Positions 40,111-50,897 of a stretch of 64,000 nucleotides of DNA are shown here, piece by piece (positions within the stretch are counted from its first letter, which is position 1; each line of letters opens with the position of its first letter). A program made the translations under genes and the position numbers. The stretch comes from Nymphaea colorata. Lineage: Eukaryota; Streptophyta; Magnoliopsida; Nymphaeales; Nymphaeaceae. Below the pieces are notes generated by a model, which saw nothing but the letters and a program-made list of their open reading frames with translations, was not told the origin of the DNA and did no database searches. The stretch spans positions 14,796,802 through 14,860,801 of the forward strand of contig NC_045148.1 in the NCBI RefSeq assembly GCF_008831285.2, in the 5' to 3' direction.

Positions 40111-42369
40111 AAGACCCGTGGATAAGATGGGCATATGCATTGCATTATTGATCTTCGCCCACCATGTGAAACCTCATTGTCTACTCGCGACCGACCAAGT
40201 CAAAACTGAGCTTCAATCAACAATTCAACCGGCAAAGCAGCTGTGCAAGACAAGTGAAATTCTGCAGCACCTTGTGTTAAACAACAATGACGAAAAATTA
40301 AATACACTTAATCAGACCAGAAATATTAGGGAAGTTCTGGAACCCGATCGAAGTAAACAGTTGACACTAGGGGTTAGTCGATCAAGAAATTAAACTTTTT
40401 CAGGGCAGTCTCCGCTCAAGTCGTTTCCAAATGGGACTGCCTTCCTGATCACATAAATTGGAGATATAGAGACGATCAATGAATTATTTGACCACATTTT
40501 CTGGTCTAACAATTAAAGTCGTATCCGACGTACAATGCCAACCCGGACGAAAGTCTCATCTGTGACTGAGTGGTCTACCCAATTAAAGCTATGTGGCGGT
40601 ATCCTCACGACTGAAGTACATTGCCAGCTTGCATGAAAGTCTCTTGTGGCTGACTGGCGACAAAGAAGACTCAATTTTTCTACTCCTTGCCAAACAACAA
40701 CTTGGTTTTCATGGTGTAAAATCAAACCTTCCATCTTCCGCGAAGTTCAATCCATTCATTGTCTGAATGCGTGATTGGAAAGAAAAACCACGTTGATGGG
40801 TAGAATTATTGAATTAATCAACCTTGGGAAAGTGACTTCGGAAAATGTTGCTGGGACGTCTCTATCTATGATAGAAAAATCAAGCATTGATAAGTGCAGA
40901 CTGGCATTTGCATCTACAACTTTTTCTTTTGACAACTAAAAAAAGATAAAGCGGGGGAAGCGAAATCTAGCTAGACTTAGATATCCTTTCGGATGGAGAG
41001 TGGCAGTAAACCTTCTTTTATCTCCACTGCAGTAAAACAATAACAATTTCCTCATTTCTTGCAGTTTTACACCAGCGACACAGTTATCACAAGCATCAAA
41101 ATGCTTAAAAAAGCAGGAAGATTCCTTTGACCCTGAAATATTAGTCTTAATTTAGTGGAAACTATGTTAACTTTTCTTAATTTTTCTTCTCAATTGCACT
41201 TAGAATTTTTCCACTTGCTCCGTCAGATTCTTGTACATCACATTCAATGATTTGATAAAAACCCTGAACTCATGGTAAGCAAAGAGTCGGGATACTTATC
41301 AACGAACAGGTATGTGAGGTTTCTTCAACTTTCGTTGGGCGTTCAATCTTGAAGCCATTGTAACAAGCGCGGTTACTGTAGTGCTAAATTCCAATAAGGA
41401 CCTGCCAGGGAGGTGGGCTCCCCAACCATTTATTAACAAAAAAATGGAGGTAGGTTCCCATAAATGCTTATACACTGGTTTTATATTTCCAGAGCCGATT
41501 TAGTTATCAGCCAAAGTAATATTGAATTCATTATAATGTATGTTGATCTCCACAAAGAGGCCACCATAGAAATCATGTTCACACCATGATTGTCCTAAAA
41601 AGGCTTTCGCTTGCGCTACCCAACTCGTACCTTTAATTTTTTTGGACTTTGTTTCTTTCATTTCCTTTAATTAACCAAGATACCATTCTCCTTGTTTTGG
41701 TTTTTGAATTCAGATTGCAGTGTGCACCCAACCCATAGGCACTAAGAGCAGGGAGATATTTGTGGTAATTTTTTAGAAGAAATGTCCTTTATAGTCTTCT
41801 TATTTTTTTTATTTTCACTTTTGTCTTCACAAAAAATTTTCTTTTTCTATGTAAATTAGGGGTATTTTCGTCATAACCATAATGACGCACGAATAGCATG
41901 AAATAAATATAAAATGTTCTTCATGAAACTACACCATTTTAGGTTATTTGGCTGCAAGGACACTATTTGAATATCTTGTATATTTGTACAAATATAAGAA
42001 CAGATTTATGGATCATTTATATAGTGTTTCTACTGCCAAACCATTCCTTATGTCACACACCACATGTTAGTCGACATAGGCAGGCACAAACTAGCATATT
42101 AAAAGAATGAATTTTCTTAAAATAACATCAACGACCACATCTAATGATGCATTTTAGAATGAAAGGGAGCTGATAGGCATTTCAATAGGAAACGCAAGAA
42201 AGTGCTGACATATTTTCATCGCCATCCCCAATAACACAGTAAGTCCAAAGCACTAAGCACACGCAAAATCTAACCTAAGTTCACCGTATCATGTGCCACC
42301 ACAACTAGAGCTTTTAGACCTTATATTTTCCCATAAATAAGTAACTTCTGCCACATCACTTTGGCATAT
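40111..42369. other. Intergenic, second copy of the segmental duplication
   Basis: 40135-40270 repeats the unit start (accatgtgaaacctc, then ctcgcgaccgaccaag). From about 40280 the sequence parallels 26640-28610 with offsets growing from about 13.65 to 13.85 kb. No gene is supported. Confidence 0.7.
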
Positions 42370-42680
42370 TGATAGTATGGAACATTCTTATGACACATTT
42401 CATTTGAGAACATGAAAAGGGGCTGCAACAGGGCATCTGAGCTTCCTTATAGCATCTCCATAACTTGGCAAATGGAGGGATGGTTTGCTGACACCATCTG
42501 TATCAGCAGCACAAACCGACAAATGCTAACTTTTTAATGATTTCTTCTTCAATATCAGTTGTTTCACTAATTTCTACATCCTCACCCTCACTCAATCGAT
42601 CATAAATGGAGTCAGGGCAATCGATCATAAATGGAGTCAGGGAAGTAAATTTGACTAGAACCAAATGCAAGCACATCCCT
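42370..42680 (-). pseudogene. Detached receptor-kinase C-terminal fragment (pair of 28610-28910)
   Basis: Minus-strand kinase tail homologous to 28610-28910, again just downstream of a minus-strand receptor kinase. It contains a small private duplication of cgatcataaatggagtcagg (about 42596-42640). Confidence 0.72.
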
Positions 42681-42884
42681 GTTCTTGTTGTAGCAGCAAT
42701 ATTCCAAAACTATACTGGGAATAGGAAGGTGTTGACACCAAGATAGTAGTATAGGCTTCAAAATAGGAAATACTAGAAAGCATATTAACATACTAGCGTA
42801 GACATGCCCAACGTCTTTCCTTACAACAAGTTCAATGTATACCATACACAAACAGTAGTCTAATTTCGAGGTTCACCATATATA

Positions 42885-45581
42885 TTATATGGCACCACTA
42901 CTAAAACCTGCAGAGCAATTACTTTCCGAATAAAAGGTTCCTTCTTCCACATCACTTTGGCATGCTGATAGTTTATTGGAACATTCTTTATTTGGCATTT
43001 CATCAGCCAACATTAAAAAGGGCCTGGGAGGCAGTTGTAGGGTGTCTGAGCTTCCTTCCAGCATCTCAATAACTTGGCTCATTGATGGACGGTTTGCTGG
43101 CATCATTTGTATGCAACACAAACCAACAAGCGCTAACTTATTCACAATTTCCTCTTCAATCTCTGTGGCTTCGCCAATTCCTACATTATCTCCCTCACTC
43201 AGCCGATCATAAATCCATGTGGGAAAGTAAGTTTGGCTAGAACCAGCAGGCGCAAACACAACCGGCTTCCTTGTTTGTTCAACCACTTGCAGCAGCAATA
43301 TTCCAAAACTATACACATCGGACTTATAGGAAACCCCACCAAAGTTTCTAGAGACCTGTTCTGGAGCTATGTAACCTATGGTCCCTCTGTAACCACTGAG
43401 GGTCATAGTGTTCTGCGTTGGAGAAAGCTTCGCCAGGCCAAAATCTGAAATCTTCGGACAAAAGTACTCATCGAGCAAAACATTGTGGGGCTTGATATCA
43501 AAATGTAAGATACACATGTCACATCCTCGGTGGAGATATTCTATTCCGCGTGCGATGCCTAACGCTATTTTATATAGCATTTCCCAGCTAAGCAGATGAT
43601 TAGTGGGATTATTAACAAGAAATATGTACTTGTCTAGAGACCCATTGGGCATGAATTCATAGAGGAGAGCCCCTGTGCTGCCCTCCGAACAGAAACCAAC
43701 TAGACGAATTATGTTGACATGATGAATCCTACCAATGGTAGCAACCTCATTGATGAAATCCTGTCCACCGCCCTTGGCTTCCCCCCCCCCCCCCAATAAC
43801 TTCACTGCAACAGCACGACCGTCAAATAGGCTGCCTTTGAAGACGGCGCCAAAACCTCCCTGACCCAGTTTCTCCCTGAAGTGTCTTGTTATTATCTTGA
43901 TTTTTGGATATGAATACCGTGTTGGCATGAGAATTTGGCATTTCTGGAGCAACTTCTCTACCTTGTCTGATGGATAATATTTCTTCTTAAGTTTGTATAT
44001 CAGCAATCCGGCAAGAACTAATACATCCAAAATTCTTGGCACAATGCCAAAGACTGACAACAATAAAGACAACAGTAACAAAACGTGACCCGCAGTACTA
44101 AAAGTCAAAATTCAAATGAGAGCGTGTATATATATATATATACTAACTGACCTATGGCTCCAAATTCTGCTATCCAGATAAGCTGTTTCCGTGCCATTCG
44201 CCAAATATCTAACGCAAAAATAAAGAAAGTCAATGCTGTTGTGCATGCCAAAATTTAAAAGTTGCAACCTAATATGGAGAAGAACGCTTTGGACTTCGGA
44301 GAATTTACCAATTGGTGTTGTGTAAGCTGCACAGAAAGGCACAAATATTTAAAACTCAGTAAATGCTAGCAGTGATAAGGACTCCAATATTTAAGGCCAC
44401 AGTTTTGGGGGCTGAGAATCGTTTTATAGATCATTTCTGATTTGTGAGGGGATTTCATTAATAGAAAGGAAGGTTCACTATGGCATGGAGATGGTGGGCT
44501 TCGTTCTTCTTAGGCCGTTCTATGTAGATTTTTGACAAATTAATCGCTGGTAGATGAGATCATCAGATCCAACTTCCAAGCTTCAGTTAGGTGTCTCCTA
44601 AAATCCGGAGGTAACCAATCCACCATCCACCTCGAACCCAGTGATCGTATGTATGGGGAACGTGCTACGGAATGATTCAACAAAAATATGCCCAAGGAAA
44701 TGCAGAGAATAGGGAAATGACTGCTTACGAAGACAAAACAGAAGGCAACCTCCATCGATCTTCTGGTCGCAGAAATCACACAGAGAATTCAAATACAGTC
44801 GAAAACCCATCTGTAGCTGACTCGAGATGGCTGTCAGATTAAGGCCTTCCAGGTCGCCATTATCATCGTATGAGATCAACGTAGTAGCAACGATCTGGCA
44901 GGAGCAGTCGAGTTGTTCTACTGTCATAGAGGTATTCAAAAGAAGGTAAGAACGCCACAGTACTGAAGAGGAGGAGGAGGAGGCATTGTTGTCTGGACAG
45001 GGGAGAGGAAGGTAAGTTGCTGGGTCCAGCTACCCATCGCCTCTAGTTTTCCTGCACCTCACCCACGTGACAAGTCTTGGGACATATCCTAGTAGAGAAT
45101 CTAGCGTGGCACTTCCTATAGAATATCGAGGTTTGAGCCAGATGCTGCTGGCGGAGTAGTTAGACGCAAATTTTGGGTCTGCAATTTGAATCCAACTCGG
45201 GTAATTGTATTTGTTTCTCCACTTCCAGTCTCCCCAGTCCGTTTGACTGATGTTGATTTTCTTAACATGGTAGATGCCCCAGAATTGTGGGTGCTCATAC
45301 TTCCTAATTGGTATGTCAGGTTCATCAGGTAGGTATCGAAAGTAATACTGGGTGAGGTTGAGGAGAAGGGTGGTGTTGTCCTGGCAGATGAGCGGGAAGC
45401 CTGGGGATTTTGATCCTTGGAGTTTGAAGGGGTATGAAAACTTAAATTTCCCGCAGTTGAACGATGGGCAGCATGTTCTGTTGTCCGTCTCTTGATATCC
45501 ATCATGAAACCTATCGTACCCTAAGTGAAGCACATAGATGACTTGAAAGGAGGCGATGGCTGCAAACAACTGAAGCCACAT
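42885..45581 (-). pseudogene. LRK10L-type receptor kinase, one nonsense codon (minus-strand copy B)
   Basis: Exons: 45581-44729, 44326-44309, 44208-44152, 44053-42885; total 2097 nt, or 698 residues if read through. Signal peptide MWLQLFAAIASFQVI; ectodomain CCPSFNCG, SYPFKLQG, VTWVRCR; linker exons ending in an aromatic/hydrophobic stretch (LIWIAEFGAI); transmembrane [13 protein letters not shown]; kinase [36 protein letters not shown]. The kinase exon is fully open. The only lesion is TAG at 45032-45030 (residue about 184), where copy A has CAG; the same frame continues after it. A G14 tract (43781-43794, C on the plus strand) adds three codons to the loop after the catalytic lysine. A recently disabled gene, or a read-through or assembly case. 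Confidence 0.85.
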
Positions 45582-46124
45582 CACCTCCCCGCTGCGTTGC
45601 GAGCGCGAGAGCAGAGCAGAAGATGAAAAGTGATGGGAAGATTGTGGAGGTGGTTAACTAGCAGGAGGAGCACCACTCTGTGGTCCAAATTGGCCGACTA
45701 ATTAAAAGCTTTTGACTTATTCTTTGGAATGCCCTTGACATTTATTAAGAGTTACGTATAGCAAAAACAACACAAAACAGAGATATCGACCACCAAGGAG
45801 AGGGGCTGTGCAGTCGGTGCCTCCATCTATAGAAGATATCAGGGAGAGATTAGCAAAAACCGTGGGGTTATGATTGTTATTTTTGATAAATTCTTCTTTC
45901 TCTTCAAATCTTTTCATTTGCTGGAAATGTACTTTTCTCTCTCTCCGTCCCTTTCTTTTCCAACCAAACACGATCATCCTTGATCATTTTGTGTCCCTGT
46001 TTTCCTTCCCTCTGCTTTCATCCATCCAAACGAACTCTTTCTAGTTTGTATTTCCATTCCTCAACACAGTTCTTTGATGAGTCAAAACAAAGGGCTGTAC
46101 CTTTGCAATTTGGGCGACTGAACT
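45582..46124. other. Divergent intergenic/promoter region
   Basis: Lies between copy B (minus) and the plus-strand pseudogene at 46653, so it holds both promoters. It includes the single-copy form of the W-box-bearing promoter segment (45683-45750). The last bases (tttgcaatttgggcgac) match the upstream region of the plus-strand genes (23270). Confidence 0.6.
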
Positions 46125-46578
46125 TGTAACATCACAAAAGTTTAGTCATGTATTGAAGATTGTGAGAAATCTTCAAGGACTTATAAAGAAAGGCCACTAA
46201 TGAGATGATTATCCTGGTTCCTAGCCTTTTTAGGATTGAAACTGAAACTACTAAGGGGTGGGTTGGGATCCGTTGAATCAGAAACCCGAGCTCGAGAGTG
46301 GGTTGGGTTGTTATAGTAGTATCAGAGCAGTTTTAACACTCGGACCTGGGTTCCACACGCGTGGACGCGTGTGCCTTAAGAGGGTGGATTGTAATACCCT
46401 AGAAGTTTAGTCTTGTATCGAAGATTATGAGGAATCTTTAAAGACTTATAAAGGAAAGCCACTAATGAGATGATTGTCCTGGTTCCAAACCTTTTTAGGA
46501 TTGAAACTGAAACTGTTAGAGGGCGGGTTGGGATCCATTGAACCAAGGGCCCGAGCCCGAGTAGGTCGGGTTGTTATA
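46125..46578. mobile_element. TRIM (terminal-repeat retrotransposon in miniature)
   Basis: Two direct terminal repeats of about 190 bp (46125-46315 and 46390-46578), both starting TGTAA and ending TTGTTATA, flank about 74 bp. That interior holds a primer-binding-like site (tagtatcagagcag, close to the initiator tRNA-Met type tggtatcagagc) and a purine tract (aagagggtgga). A target duplication gaact lies at 46120-46124 and 46579-46583. No coding capacity. It sits 70 bp upstream of the receptor-kinase start codon. Confidence 0.88.
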
Positions 46579-47392
46579 GAACTAAGTGAGGACCTGAGTT
46601 GTCTGCCTCCAATTCTCTTCCCGCCTTCCTTGTTCTGCTTGTCTCTATCGTCATGAGCACAGTAATACCATGGCAGATTCTTCTTCTACTCGTTTTGGTC
46701 TCAGAAGCTGTCGGAGATGCTAGTACTGCTGGTGACTTTTTGCAGAGTGCCCAATAACCAAGTGTGGAGAAGGGGGTCCTGAGATCAGGTATCCCTTCAG
46801 ACGGGCGGACCAACTGCGGCATCCCTGGTTTCGAGCTCACCTGTTCTACGGACAACAGGACTATTCTTCATATCCCTTACGAAGGCAACTTTTATGTGCA
46901 ATCGATAGACTATCAGCTTCAGTCTCTGCAGATTGGCAACCCCGAAGGATGCCTCGTCAACCGAACCATCACCCCCTTCAATCTCTCTTTTTCTTCCCCC
47001 TTTCGCCGCGACGAGAGCCTAATTACGAGCTTCTCGCTTTTCGACTGCGGCTTGACGGATGCCTCCACCTTACGAGTAATGGGTTACTCTAACACCAGTT
47101 TCGTTTACGTCAATTGTAGCAGATTCGAAACTCACATCTATGCGGCCGCATCCAATCAACCCCTCCGCGTCGAGCCTCCTTCTTGTGAGAGGCTAGAAAA
47201 GACGGCCAGCCTTGACCGTCGTCCCGACGGGGCAGACGACCCTCGCAACATTACGAGTCTCCTGACACTGATATGGAAGCTTCCATTCAACTGCGGATCC
47301 TGTGAACAGAAGGGTCAGATGTGCGGCCTCAACCGCACAACCAACGCCACCGCCTGTCTCAATCCTCCACCTCTCAACTACAAAGGTCATCT

Positions 47393-47394
47393 CC

Positions 47395-47444
<50 letters not shown>
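47393..47444. repeat. CT microsatellite in pseudogene intron
   Basis: About 50 bp of CT directly after the exon donor, the counterpart of the CT part of the compound microsatellite at 24106. No AT run follows here. Confidence 0.9.
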
Positions 47445-47447
<3 letters not shown>

Positions 47448-48126
47448 TCTGTTAATTCACATGTTTCTGTTGTCAATTCATTTCCTTGTTTTTTTTTTCT
47501 CATTGTCCACAGGGCTTCTCGGAAGCGCTGCCGTAGTAGGTAATTTTTTTTTGAACCATGCCTCTATGACTTGTAGTTCGCCAAAAAATCATGGTCATTA
47601 ATTTATGATTACACCATTTAAATTTGGTACATCTTAATTGACTCAGTATCACTGATGCCATAGCACGACGCTTTACTTAGTATAATGGAGGTGGAAACGT
47701 TTTTGGACAACTACCAATCTCTCAACCCCAAGAGATACTCTTACGCAGACCTGAAGAGGATGACCAACAATTTCCTAGAAAAGTTAGGAGAGGGAGGGTT
47801 TGGAAGGGTTTACAGAGGAAGGCTGCCCAATCGGCTTCCTGTTGCCGTTAAAACAATCGAGACCTCCAAAAGTAACGGAGATGAGTTCCTCAATGAAGTG
47901 GCCACCATTGGGAGGGTTCACCATGTTCATGTGGTCAGACTTCTTGGTTTTTGCTCAGAACGATTTAAGCGAGCTCTCGTCTATGAATTCATGCCCAATG
48001 GCTCATTGGAAAAAATTATTTTCTCCTCGAAATCAAAGCCCTGCGACTTGCGATGGGGCAAATTGCATGAAATTGCTGTGGGCGTAGCTCGAGGCATCGA
48101 GTACTTGCACCAAGGCTGCAATCAAC

Positions 48127-48428
48127 TGATAAAATTAAAAGAGACGTTGAGAGATCTTTTGCCCCATTCATTGATTGATTGAATAAGGAAGGAGCCTTAT
48201 TAATTCTTGTGAACGTTGAATAAACGTTTCCTTTAATTTTGGCAACTCCTTCTCTCTTAAAGTCTTTAGCCTCTACTTTATATAGTAGAGCATGATTGTA
48301 ATTCAATTAATGAAGAAGAAAGATTGATCTCTCTCCGTGGACGTAGGCTACAATAGCCGAACCACGTAAATTGTCTTCTCTTCTCTTTCCTTAGCTCTAT
48401 TCAAATTCTGTTTTATTTCAATTCTTCA
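48127..48428 (+). repeat. 5' LTR of the copia element
   Basis: 302 bp, starts tgataaaatt and ends ttcttca. A TATA-like stretch (ctttatatagtagag) near 48278 is the likely core promoter of the element. Followed at 48429 by the tRNA-iMet-type primer site. Confidence 0.96.
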
Positions 48429-48508
48429 TGGTATCAGAGCAGTAAACCTTCATCCTGAGGCAGACTTCATCTTGAGGCAGAAAAATATCTCCAAACAAGA
48501 AGGAACCT

Positions 48509-49600
48509 ATGGAGCAGGAAGGGGGAGCAAGACATGATAATGAACAACACACTATTTTACAAGGCAGCGATGGATTTTTGCATAGGCTTGTCGTGCACGA
48601 GCAAGGTAATCCCAATCTCAAGATTACTAATACCTTGCTTGACGGTCTCAATTATTTACCTTGGTCTAAGGCAGTCACTCGATTCCTTAGTGGAAAATCT
48701 AAACTTGGATACATTGATGGTACCACAAAGAGACCACCACTCAATGATTCGAAATATAGTGAGTGGCGATCAATCAACGACACTGTTGCGTCTTGGCTCA
48801 TCAATTCGATGGAGCCCAAGATAGCAGCCTGTTTTAATTTTCTAGACACCGCAGAGGAGGTGTGGCAAGCCACCAAAGATCTTTATGGCGAACAATATAA
48901 TATTGCTCGTATGTACCAACTATCTCAAACAAAAGGAAGTCTAAAAAAGGGGACTGCCCCTATTAATGAATATATTGGCACCTTCAAAGGAATTTGGGAT
49001 GAGATAGATGTTCATGCTCCTTTGACTACCGATCTTTCTACAGCCAAGAAGCAACGTGAACAAGAGCGCATATTTGAAATTCTTGCTGGACTTTCAAATG
49101 ACTACGAGAATCTTCGTAGTCAAATTCTCATGGCGCATGAGCTACCTTCGCTAAGTTCAGTTTGTGCCCTTCTTATACGAGAAGAGTCAAGAAGAAAAGC
49201 TATGGGCACTTTGAACTACAATGATCAAGATGTGTTGATTGATGAAAAGGCTGCATTTGCTGTGAACTTTCATGGTACAAATAGCAGAAATTTCAGGGGT
49301 AAACGTGATGAAGGCAGAAATCTTAAATGCTCACATTGTAAAAAAATTGGCCATTCACGTGATACATGCTGGTTCATTCATGAAAAACCTCCTAGAGGTA
49401 TAAGTCATACCTCCAAGTCCACCTCAAATGGGACGTTTAAGAAGCACAACAATGTTAGTGGGAACATAGAGAAGGAATATAATCAGACCAGCCTTATGAC
49501 TTCTTCGTCAGACAAGCCCATCACATTGGAGACTCTTGCTGAAATGATAAAGGAACTCCAAGTTGAAAAAAACTGCAGGTATCTCCATCAGCACCTCTGA
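48509..49600 (+). CDS. Copia gag-like polyprotein N-terminal part
   Basis: 363 residues from ATG at 48509, the first ATG after the primer site in good position. It has the copia-type gag region (NYLPWSKAV; the EVWQATKDLYG stretch) and a CCHC zinc knuckle CSHCKKIGHSRDTC near residue 275. The frame ends at 49600, overlapping the next frame in an A-run near 49565. In most plant copia elements gag and pol share one frame, so the shift is probably a mutation; a programmed shift cannot be excluded. Confidence 0.85.
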   Translation: MEQEGGARHDNEQHTILQGSDGFLHRLVVHEQGNPNLKITNTLLDGLNYLPWSKAVTRFLSGKSKLGYIDGTTKRPPLNDSKYSEWRSINDTVASWLINSMEPKIAACFNFLDTAEEVWQATKDLYGEQYNIARMYQLSQTKGSLKKGTAPINEYIGTFKGIWDEIDVHAPLTTDLSTAKKQREQERIFEILAGLSNDYENLRSQILMAHELPSLSSVCALLIREESRRKAMGTLNYNDQDVLIDEKAAFAVNFHGTNSRNFRGKRDEGRNLKCSHCKKIGHSRDTCWFIHEKPPRGISHTSKSTSNGTFKKHNNVSGNIEKEYNQTSLMTSSSDKPITLETLAEMIKELQVEKNCRYLHQHL

Positions 49601-50897
49601 TCATGCTAAAGGTATGGCCTTCATCTCTTGTTTTGATTTCAGCTCTCATTGGATAGTCGACTCAGGAGCCACTGATCACATGGCTAACCAGTCCACTCAT
49701 CTCTATTCCCCTTACTCTATTGACGGCATTGGGCCTGTTGCTGCAGCCAACGGAGCGCCCATTGCTGTCAAAGGAAAAGGAGGAATAGACTTTTTTAACA
49801 AAAATTATACTAGTGAGATTCTTGTTATGCCAGAACTTAAGTTTAATCTATTGTCGGTAGCAAAAATTACTAAAGAATTAGACTGCAATGTGGTTTTTTC
49901 TGCTACTAACGTTGTATTTCAGGATCGGAAGACTCAGACGATGATTGATGAGGGGCGCCTAGTGAATGGACTCTACCAAATTAAAGCTCCTGATCAAGTT
50001 CTGAATGTGACGTCTTTGAATGAGGGAGAGATTTGGCATCAACGGATGGGTCATCCATCTTCTCGAACGTTAAATTATCTTTTTCCCAAGTATTGTTTTG
50101 ATAATCATACATGTGATATTTGCAAGTTTGCTAGAATGATCAGACCTAAGTTCTCTTTATCTGATTCTATTAGTGAAAAACCATTTGATCTTATTCACTC
50201 TGATGTTTGGGGCCCTGCGCCTGTAGATTCTTTGGATGGATTTAGATATTATATTATGTTTATTGACGATTTTTTCAGATCTACTTGGGTTTATTTTATG
50301 AAAAACAAATCTGAAGCTCTCTCTCATTTTCAAATTTTTTATAAGATGATTGAAGTTCAGTACAATTGTAAAATAAAATGCTTGAGGTCTGATAACGGTA
50401 CTGAGTTCAAAAACTCAAGTTTTAAAACCTTCTTAGACGGGCATGGCATACAACATCAAACATCATGTGTTGACACACCTCAACAAAATGGCGTGTCCGA
50501 AAGAAAGAATAGACATCTATTAGAAGTTGCTAGGAGCATGTTATTCCAAATGAATGTGCCTAAAAATTATTGGAAATATGCTATCTCTTCTGCTTGCTAC
50601 GTGATCAATAGAACTCCCAGTAAGCATCTTAATTATGCTAGTCTTATTGGTAAACTTACAGGGCATGAACCAAAACTGGATCATTTGCGTGTGTTTGGTT
50701 GTGTGGTTTATGTGTGGCTGCATTATGCAAAAAGAGACAAACTTAGTCATCGTTCAACCAAATGCATTTTGTCGGCTACAACTCACAAAGTAAGGGGTAT
50801 GTATGTTTTGATCCTATTTCCAAGAAAACTCATATATCTCGTGATGTTCATTTCAATGAGAAACAATCCTACTTTGGAGTCAATAATTGTGATATAG
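49563..50897 (+). CDS. Copia protease-integrase region
   Basis: The frame opens within the A-run after gag. It holds the aspartic protease motif DSGATDHM, the gag-pre-integrase zinc region (WHQRMGHPSSRTL, then CDICKFARM), and the integrase core with IHSDVWGP, FIDDFFRSTWVYF, SDNGTEF and TPQQNGVSERKNRHLLE (the D,D,E triad). It leaves frame near 50768 within a short T-run, shortly after the FGCVVYV motif. There is no ATG at the start: it depends on the upstream frame. Confidence 0.85.
   Translation: MKKTAGISISTSDHAKGMAFISCFDFSSHWIVDSGATDHMANQSTHLYSPYSIDGIGPVAAANGAPIAVKGKGGIDFFNKNYTSEILVMPELKFNLLSVAKITKELDCNVVFSATNVVFQDRKTQTMIDEGRLVNGLYQIKAPDQVLNVTSLNEGEIWHQRMGHPSSRTLNYLFPKYCFDNHTCDICKFARMIRPKFSLSDSISEKPFDLIHSDVWGPAPVDSLDGFRYYIMFIDDFFRSTWVYFMKNKSEALSHFQIFYKMIEVQYNCKIKCLRSDNGTEFKNSSFKTFLDGHGIQHQTSCVDTPQQNGVSERKNRHLLEVARSMLFQMNVPKNYWKYAISSACYVINRTPSKHLNYASLIGKLTGHEPKLDHLRVFGCVVYVWLHYAKRDKLSHRSTKCILSATTHKVRGMYVLILFPRKLIYLVMFISMRNNPTLESIIVI

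Noticed and set aside
39920-40393. 157-codon plus-strand frame across the LINE 5' edge
   Set aside because: It crosses from LINE-like to unit-start sequence and has no domain; chance frame.
46125-46578. Cassandra-type TRIM carrying a 5S rRNA promoter
   Set aside because: I could not find the 5S internal promoter motifs in the terminal repeats; only the primer site and termini resemble TRIMs in general.
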